Shown here: positions 57,081-64,000 of the stretch, piece by piece
Position numbering within the stretch: the first letter of the stretch is position 1
Layout of the letters: each line of letters starts with the position of its first letter
Assembly: GCF_023091745.1 (NCBI RefSeq)
Contig: NC_068926.1
Span: 42,494,001-42,558,000, forward strand
Origin: Budorcas taxicolor
Taxonomy: Eukaryota; Chordata; Mammalia; Artiodactyla; Bovidae
DNA length: 64,000 bases
Reading direction: 5' to 3'
Position numbers and translations under genes: made by a program
Notes under the pieces: generated by a model
Told to the model about the DNA's origin: nothing
The model's input: the letters and a program-made list of their open reading frames with translations, nothing else
Database searches by the model: none

Positions 57081-59404
57081 ATGATGGTTGCGTGTTAGCG
57101 CTCAGTTCTGTGTTGCTTGGTCCTGGAAGCCTTCTCTTCCAGGGATCTTTTAGCCGTGTTACATGCTTCTTCTTGCTTTCGTGAATATTGACTACCTGTT
57201 TACTGAAGTTAAATTTTGATGTGTGTGTCACCTTCCACTGTTTTTTAATCAATTGTATTTACAGTTTTCTTTTCACAAAAATGGAATGTTATGATTCATC
57301 TGCTTTATGATTTTTCACAGGATAATGAAATGCCATGGATATAAAATATGAGTTGACAGCATTATTTTGTCCGTGATATGCTTGCTGCTCCTTTCAGTTC
57401 ATGTTCTGTAATTCCTTAATCAGTTTTCTATTGAAATATTTTGATTCAGGTTTTTTTGTATTCCTTTGAGCAGTGATGTGATAATTATCCTTTATAGATA
57501 TATTTTGTTTTAAAACACAAGCAGTTACTCATTGTGTGTAGAATGATTTCAGTACAGTACTGGTAAAGTTGAACATTTTTCTTCTTTCTTTTAATTTGTG
57601 GTCATCTGCATTTCTCTCTTGGCAGGTACATCTTCATAACCTGGGTCTAATTTTTGTGTTGGTAAATTTTTTTTTCTCATTATGTGTTAGATTATATTTA
57701 CAATAAAGAGTTCATTACATTGACACAAGCCTAGGGAGTATTTTCTCTAGTTTAAGATTGGCTTTTCAGTTTGTGCAGAGAAGAGAAAAGAGAGGTAATC
57801 AAAGAGATGTTTTTAACAGTAGTTTTATCTCTTTCTCTATGAAACAGCAAATAGTTTTTGAATGAAGTATGAGTATGATCTGGCTCCTTTTATGTAGGAA
57901 CCAAAGCTGCTGGGACGGATTGTACTAAACCCGTATCGGGCTCCTAATCCATGTTACTTTTTGGCTGAAGACCCTACCTTTCTCTTTCCTTGTGGAGGGC
58001 ACCAGGCTCTTGGTATTTGGGGTTTTTTGCCTCTCAGGACTGGCTGTATCGATTGACATGTTGGAATTTAACCCTCCAGTTCTTCTTGCTTTAAGGTTCC
58101 TGACAAGAAGAGAGGCTCTCTGCGTTTGAAAGGTTTTATTTTAAGTTGCAGACATTTGGTTATTAAAATGGTTATGACTATCTATAAAACTCCTATAATT
58201 GAGCCAGACTGCTTTGTTGAAGGAATGAATGAAGTTTAGGGGGGCCACTGGCTTCAGTGCATACTTTGAAACAGCAACTCCCTAAATCTTTTTCTGTTAG
58301 TGCCTTTGGAGTTGAGACATTCTTTTCCTCCTCTCCCCATCCCTTACTGAGCATGTGCCCAAAAAGCGGAGAGCCTGATGGTGACAAGCAACAGGTTTGC
58401 TGAAGGTTGGGCAGTCATCCAATAAGTTTGCCAAATGCAGGGATTCAGAAGTTTATGTCGGAGAAGAGATTTGTACTTGAGACAAAATCAGAATTTTTGC
58501 TTCCATCCCTGCCTTGTTAACCCTCCTGACCTGTTTTTCCTACAAAGTCACAGAGGTGGGCATTTGCCAAAGAGGTTTGGGAGGAGATGCCTCCTGTGGC
58601 TGGCGGGGTCCTGGCAGGAAACAGGTGGAAACTTAATGTAGAAGAAACCTTAAATGTAACAACAAAGCCATTCTATGTTAATGTAATTTTATGAAACATA
58701 AAATCGCATTTTCCAAAGAAGAATTTTATTGATAGTGCTGGAATTCTTTTATGTTTTTGCCAATTTCTTTCACATCTGGTCTATTGGAAGACAGCTTGGT
58801 GTTTGTATCCCTGTCTGCACTCAGTAAATTGTGGTATCAGGTCATGTTGATGTTGGCAAAGTTCATTGCACACGCATGACAGAATGAGTGTGAAGAATGC
58901 AGAATGGATGCTAATATTGTTATGGAAATCATTTTGAGCTCATGGACCCCTTGAAAGGTATTTGGGAACACCCAGGGGTGCCTGGGCCACTTAGCGAGTC
59001 CCTAATTTGAGGACAGAGGGCCTCCAAGGTGGCTCAGTGGTAAAACAACAATAATTTGATGACAGGGGTTTGAGGGAGAAGGGAAGAAATGCACAGCCAG
59101 GACTTGAACAAGGCAAGGAGCAGAGGTAGAGGACTCAGTTTTCTCCTCTTTCTGTCCTCTGGACTTGGACCAGTAACCCGGCTGGATGCTGGAGGGCCGG
59201 GGCACCAGGCCTGGTGGCCTGTGAAGGTCAGCCAGTGCAGGACAGGAAAGGTGCAGGGTCGGGGAGGAGGGACAGTGCTCACTGCACCAGAGGGTGAAAT
59301 AAGGGGAAAAGGACAAAAGGGCTCAGTGCTGGCCTTTGTAGGTCACAGAGAGAGGCCTGAAGCTGTCTAATGTTTTTGTTTGAAAGACACAGTAAGAGAC
59401 TTAG
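57081..59404. other. Unassigned intronic DNA
   Basis: About 2.3 kb without a clear repeat, except a short Bov-tA head-like piece at about 59,020-59,045 (CCAAGGTGGCTCAGTGGTAAAA) lacking a body. Confidence 0.5.
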
Positions 59405-59785
59405 GAGGCAAAATCAGTGTTATTCCTTCCCAACCCTTGAAGAGGAGTGAGTTGAAGGGGTGCAGGTTGTGGGGAAGAGACTGATGCCAAATCCGGCTGC
59501 TGAATTAAATCTTGAAGTTTCGGGTGAGATAGGAAAGAACAGCTTTTTTGCTTTGCCATGCAAAGAGGGCCACCGCCAATACTGTGTGTCCTGACCTGGA
59601 GCGGATAATGAGGAGTTTTATAGGAATGGTTCAAAGAGGGTGTGATCTGCCCATGGACATTCTTCTGATTGGTTGGTGGTGAGGTAATCAGGAGTCAACA
59701 TCAACCTTCTGGTTTCAACTGGCCTATGGGCCTGTGGGCAACATATAGTTAACTTCTCCCACCTGGTGAAGGTTTTAGCCTCTGT
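59405..59785 (-). mobile_element. Endogenous retrovirus solo LTR, antisense
   Basis: GGAGTTTTATAGGAATGG, TCTTCTGATTGGTTGGTGGTG (inverted CCAAT box) and CTTCTCCCACCTGGTGAAGG parallel the LTR at 49,715. Shorter, and followed directly by a SINE. Confidence 0.6.
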
Positions 59786-59796
59786 GTGCCTGTGAT

Positions 59797-59996
59797 CAGT
59801 TGCTTCAGTCATGTCTGACTGTGTGACCCTATGGACTGTAGCCTGCTAGGCTCCTCTGTCCATGGGATTTTCCAGGCAAGAATACTGGAGTGGGTTGCAA
59901 TTTTCTTCTCCAGGGTATCTTCCTGATCCAGGGGTTAAACCCGTATCTCCTTCATTGGCAGGTAGATTCTTCCTTGAGACACCAGGGAAGCCCCAT
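59797..59996 (-). mobile_element. Bov-tA SINE, antisense
   Basis: GTTGCTTCAGTCATGTCTGAC to GAGACACCAGGGAAGCCCC. Confidence 0.94.
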
Positions 59997-60107
59997 TTGT
60001 TAATTTTACATAGTTCAGAAAAGAATGACATAAATTTTGTTTATATTTTAATGTTTTAAGAAGTATGTACTTCTTACTTTGTACTTTCCTTGATTGCAAG
60101 GGTCTGT

Positions 60108-60264
60108 GTTTTTTCTTTCTTTTTTTTCTTTTTTTTTTGTGGTTTGCTTTATTTTTGGGTGGTCCACGTGGCATGCAGCAGCTTAGTTCCCTGACTGGGG
60201 ATCAAACCCAGGCCCCCTGCAGTGGAAGCGTGGAGTCCTAACCACTGACTGCTAGGGAATTCCC
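60108..60264 (-). mobile_element. CHR SINE, antisense
   Basis: Long T-rich start (inverted A-tail), GGTGGTCCACGTGGCATGC, CCTGACTGGGGATCAAACC and CTAACCACTGACTGCTAGGG. Confidence 0.92.
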
Positions 60265-62654
60265 AAGGCTATGTTTTTAAATGGTGTATTCCTGTTGCTT
60301 AACATAAGATCTTGTGTATTACATAACATCAGTTATTATTTTCTGTGGTAGCTACGTTCTGTAAAATCATTGCAGACGTAAAATAGTGAATACCCAACCA
60401 TTGCTCCTAGGGGAAATGTAGGATGAGGTTCCCATGAGCCCTTGGTCACAACCTGGTTTTATGTGTGTCTCTGTTTAAAGACAACTCATTTTTCTGTATT
60501 TTTGATTCATGACAACTGAACCCGTAGCCAGTGGCATATAATTCATATCTGAACAAAGCTTCCCTCACACCCGTAAGAGTCATCACAAAGTCAGCACTTC
60601 AGCACCAGTGTGGGGCTCTTGAAAACATTGAAATCTCCCCAAAATCACAAAAATGAGGAATATGAAGAGGAAAGGAAACTTATTCGCAGGATGGGACTGA
60701 AACCAACAGACGAGTGCCCCCTTGTTGGACACCAGCGGAACCTGGGCCTTGGGGACTGTATGCCTGCTGGACCCCAGATGATGACAGTTGTTCCACATGT
60801 CGATTTCATGCTAACAGATAACTTTTAGCCAATTGAACATTAGAAAACATAGATTCCAAAAATAGTGAGACTCTACTGTAGTGCTTGCCAACGAGTGTGA
60901 AAAGGTGAGCAGCATTTCGTTATATGAGTGGAATGCACGGCCAGAATCTCCCAGTGTCTACTGTAGCCAGGAGCTCCCTCACGTTCTTTTGTCTGGGTCT
61001 CTAGACAAACCTGTGTATTTGCTGAGATTTTGGTTGAGGTCTGAAACAAGGCAGACTCTGAGAAGTTATGGAGGACTTAATGGTTGGAGTCTCAAAAGTG
61101 TGTCTGGCTCCACCGGTGATTGGTATTAAATATTAACTCTCTCCCACTCTTTTTTTTGTTCCCACTTTGAGCACAGAGTAATTTGTAGGTTGACTTCCTT
61201 TAACTAGATAGAGTAAATATATCTGCCTGGATATCAGAAAGCTAAACCTAAGTGCATTCATTCATAAAAAATTTTCAGTGTTTTCCTTAGAAATATGAAC
61301 CGTAGTAAATGTGAGAAGGAGATGAATACAGACAGACTGTTGATCAGAGTAGAGTCTTTAGTGTATTTAGAAGTTCCTAATAATGGATTAGATTGGCATT
61401 ACGTTGGTATAGAGAGAGCTCTCCTCACTCCTATTTTGACATTTTCTAAAATGTGGAGCTATTTGAAAGCCAACTCATCTTATAAATGTCATGACCAGGT
61501 ATTGTGTGTTTTTTAAATGTTGCCATAGTATACTTTTTAGGAAGAATGTATGAACAATTTTCAAAGGAAAGACACTCCTAAAATAAAAGTAAAGTACACA
61601 GGACTACCTGAGAGTTTTCTATTCAGCAGATGTAGATTAAAAAAAAAAAAATCCTCCCATAAATGTGATGTTTAAAATCCACACAAAGATACGTTCCACT
61701 GTAAGTATAAACCATAATTCTGAATAAATATCTCCACTTCAGTTTAAGAGGATGGTTAGCATAGCTAACGTCTGGGTGGTCCAGGGCTTCCTGGGATGGA
61801 GCCTCTGTCCCTGCCCTGGTCCCAGCTGTGAGCCACGGTGGATGTGTGAGGTCTTCAGGAGTCCCCTGGGTTGTGTTTCCTGGACAGTAAGGAAAGAGGA
61901 GCCCTCTGCCACTCCTCCCAGCATGCCTGCCCAGTGGCTGTCCTGTGTCCCCAAGCCCATGCACTGACCAGGGAGATGATGTGATCCCAGGCCACTTAAG
62001 CCTTTGTTGGATCTTGGCCTATAAGTGTTCTTCCCAGTGGAAACAGAATACTCCTGTCCCCTAGCTGATAGACCCTCTTAACAATCTTCTCATTGTCACT
62101 CTGCAGCTATCTGTTCAGAAGGTCTCCGTTACTTTAGGGAAGGTAATACAAAAATGCTTTCATGAAAGGAAATCTGTGCTGTGTTATTCCTAATACAGAG
62201 TGTGTATGCCTGCTAGGGAGCTGAGTTGGACCTCTGGGTTTCATGTTCTACAGGTCAGAATTCGGAAGCTGTCATATCCTTTGCTTTCAGGATTCTTGTC
62301 AGTTTGGTCTATTCAGAATGATTTTGCTCATTCATAGGTAGCAAAGAAAGGAAGTTAACATAATTTATGGAATTACTGGGCAGGGAAATTAGCACTGGTA
62401 ATAATGTGGGAAGGGAAAAGATACCAGGCTGAATTTCGTGTGTAATAAACACATGAACCTAGATTCTTCATTGTGGCCTTTCTTACCAGGAGTCTCAGCT
62501 TTATAATGAGATTGCATTTTTGTTTACAATTATATGACTCTGGTGGTAATGCCTTACTTAGAGAAAGTGTCTTTTAAGATAATGTAAACAAATCATTCTG
62601 TACATTATTACCTCTCCCCTCAAAAATCTAATAATAGGGTTTCCTTTTTAAAAA
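60265..62654. other. Unassigned intronic DNA
   Basis: A-run near 61,637-61,650. No exon or named repeat. Confidence 0.5.
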
Positions 62655-62835
62655 TCCTTCATGGATCAAGCTCAAGCCCCTTATTGCTTTCAGCCATTCA
62701 TTCCCCTCTGCTATCTAAAGTCTCAGCTTTTCTGAAAGCCTTTCAATTCTCCAAATGGGAAGATTTTTGCATAGTTTTGCACATGCTCTTCCCCTTGCCT
62801 GAAATTCTTTCTTCACGTGTCTGCCTGGAAAAGTC
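62655..62835 (+). mobile_element. L2 LINE 3' fragment
   Basis: TTTTGCACATGCTCTTCCCC, CTTGCCTGAAATTC and GTCTGCCTGGAAAAGTC follow the L2 3' consensus (tttgcacatgctgttccc..gcctggaatg). Confidence 0.65.
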
Positions 62836-64000
62836 ATATGGCAATAAGCGTGAGCTAAACAGATTTTTTTTTTCTTTAAATCTGTTTTTGAACATGCAAT
62901 TTTAAGAGATATTTGTGTATGTTGTATATACATTACTTGGTCTTCCCACAAAGGCATTCAGGCGAGTTATAAATGAAAATGTGCTTTTCTGAAGGTTAGA
63001 AAGGTGAGTCTAATGACAGATTAATCCAGTTAGCAACCCAGCTCATTTAGTTTAGATCCAAACTCAAATGGCAACCCACTTGGTGTTTTCCAGCATCTGG
63101 TGTATTACCATCTGTGAGCAGACGATTTTTTTTCAACATTCTACTTGGGTGGGCCTTCTGGGCAGGACCCTGCAAGCTCTGGCCTGTCAGCACTGATATC
63201 TTGAAAGGGCCATTTGAAAGTAGGAGAGGTAACTTGATGTGAACCCAAGTATTTAAAAATGTTATCAACTGTGGCTTGTATCTGTAAGTCACTGAAGGGT
63301 AAATAACTAAGGAATATTTTTCATTCTGCTCTCTGTAAAGTTGAGCACCAGCTCCCCCCACTTTTTTTTTTTTTTCCTTAAGCTGACCTGAGTTAACCCT
63401 TGTTGAGCAGTAAATCATTCATTGCAGGAGGAGGAGGAGGAAAGATAATGTGTTTTTGGGTCATTCGGTTGTATTTTGATGCTTTGCGGAAGGCTGGAAG
63501 AATTTACAATTACATGTAAAAAAAAAGATGACATGTCCACATACCTGGGGGCAAATTCAATATTGTTTTTTAGCTAGAGAGTAGTTCTATATTTTATTGC
63601 CCTTTTTGCTATGAAAAATTGGTTTTGTGAACTATAAATATAATTTTTATGAGATAGATTTACTTTTTCTTCTCTTTCTTTCTTTTCTCTTCTTTCCTTC
63701 CCAACCAATATCTTACTGAGATAGCTCAGGACATAGAATATATTATTTTTTCATAATTTCTAAATGTCAAGCAGATTATATTCATAACTTTTCTTTGAAA
63801 GTACACAGAATTAAAATATTGAATTAACACATCATGTCTATAGCATTATTATTACCATTCAATAGTTTTCTGTAAAGGTTGACTAATTTGTATGTTGTAT
63901 CTTCTTGCAGATTGCCGCTGGCACAGTATTTTAACTAAAGGTTTCCAAGTTGTTGAGGGTCTTAGGGCCTGATCCAGGCAGGGGTGTCATTTCTCCTTTG
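62836..64000. other. Unassigned intronic DNA to window end
   Basis: Includes a (GGA)n tract at about 63,426-63,440 and a pyrimidine tract at 63,664-63,703. No exon matching PDGFC exon 2 is present. Confidence 0.5.

Larger units (their letters stand above)
15027..64000 (+). other. PDGFC: PDGFC intron 1 (5' part, about 49 kb)
   Basis: No acceptor followed by the conserved exon 2 start (Val-Gln-Asp after the split Gly, then the CUB domain) is seen up to the window end, so the rest of the window is intronic. Human PDGFC also has a very long first intron. The interior holds only repeats and unassigned DNA. L1 copies here lie mostly antisense to the gene. Confidence 0.85.

Noticed and set aside
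60215..60228. GCCCCCTGCAGTGG within a CHR SINE, resembling an inverted CTCF core
   Set aside because: Spacing does not fit the CTCF consensus beyond the G-run, and the motif is simply part of the SINE.
63888..63911. Good-looking splice acceptor (pyrimidine tract then TTCTTGCAG) near the window end
   Set aside because: The sequence after it does not encode the PDGFC exon 2 start or any protein I recognise. Treated as a chance or cryptic site.
1..64000. CRISPR array, operon, phage or plasmid features
   Set aside because: None seen. Direct repeats are SINE/LINE copies, microsatellites or one local duplication, and the window is clearly mammalian nuclear DNA.

Overview
The window is a ruminant (cattle, sheep, goat or close relative) nuclear genome segment. 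It is dense in interspersed repeats found only in ruminants: Bov-tA and Bov-A2 SINEs and BovB LINE 3' ends. It also carries cetartiodactyl CHR SINEs, many L1 3' ends, older MIR and L2 elements, and a few LTRs and DNA transposons. I see nothing bacterial, viral-autonomous or CRISPR-like.

One protein-coding gene is recognisable. Inside a CpG island (about 13,725-15,290) lies the first coding exon of PDGFC (platelet-derived growth factor C) on the + strand: ATG at 14,909, last exon base 15,026, then a consensus GTGAGT donor. It encodes the signal peptide and the first residues of the secreted protein. Everything from 15,027 to the window end reads as the 5' part of a very long intron 1. Exon 2, which would open the CUB domain, is not present. 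The 13.7 kb upstream of the island is intergenic with no recognised exon.

Layout. 1-13.7 kb: upstream flank with an old MaLR-type LTR, a local 226-bp tandem duplication (2,165/2,723), L1 tails, a MIR split by two younger insertions, an antisense LTR, and a CA/CG tract with Z-DNA character. 13.7-15.3 kb: CpG-island promoter, GC boxes, a C-run cluster able to form a G-quadruplex on the - strand, upstream ATGs, and PDGFC exon 1. 15.3-25 kb: start of intron 1, with a CTCF-like motif near 17.1 kb and L1/SINE insertions. 25-30 kb and 36.4-40.3 kb: long stretches poor in recognisable repeats. 30-36 kb, 42-43.3 kb and 46-56.2 kb: clusters of nested repeats, including two L1 copies with inverted 5' parts, a micro-inversion at about 30.92 kb, and SINEs with readable target-site duplications. 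56-64 kb: L2 fragments, one LTR and otherwise unassigned intron.

The long open frames across the CpG island on both strands reflect stop-codon scarcity in GC-rich DNA. Most other open frames are chance or lie in SINE, L1 or BovB sequence. I found no novel multi-gene system. The observations worth following are regulatory (promoter, upstream ATGs, CTCF-like site) and structural (duplication, inversions, nested insertions). All repeat family names are recognised from memory of consensus sequences, so subfamily labels are provisional.
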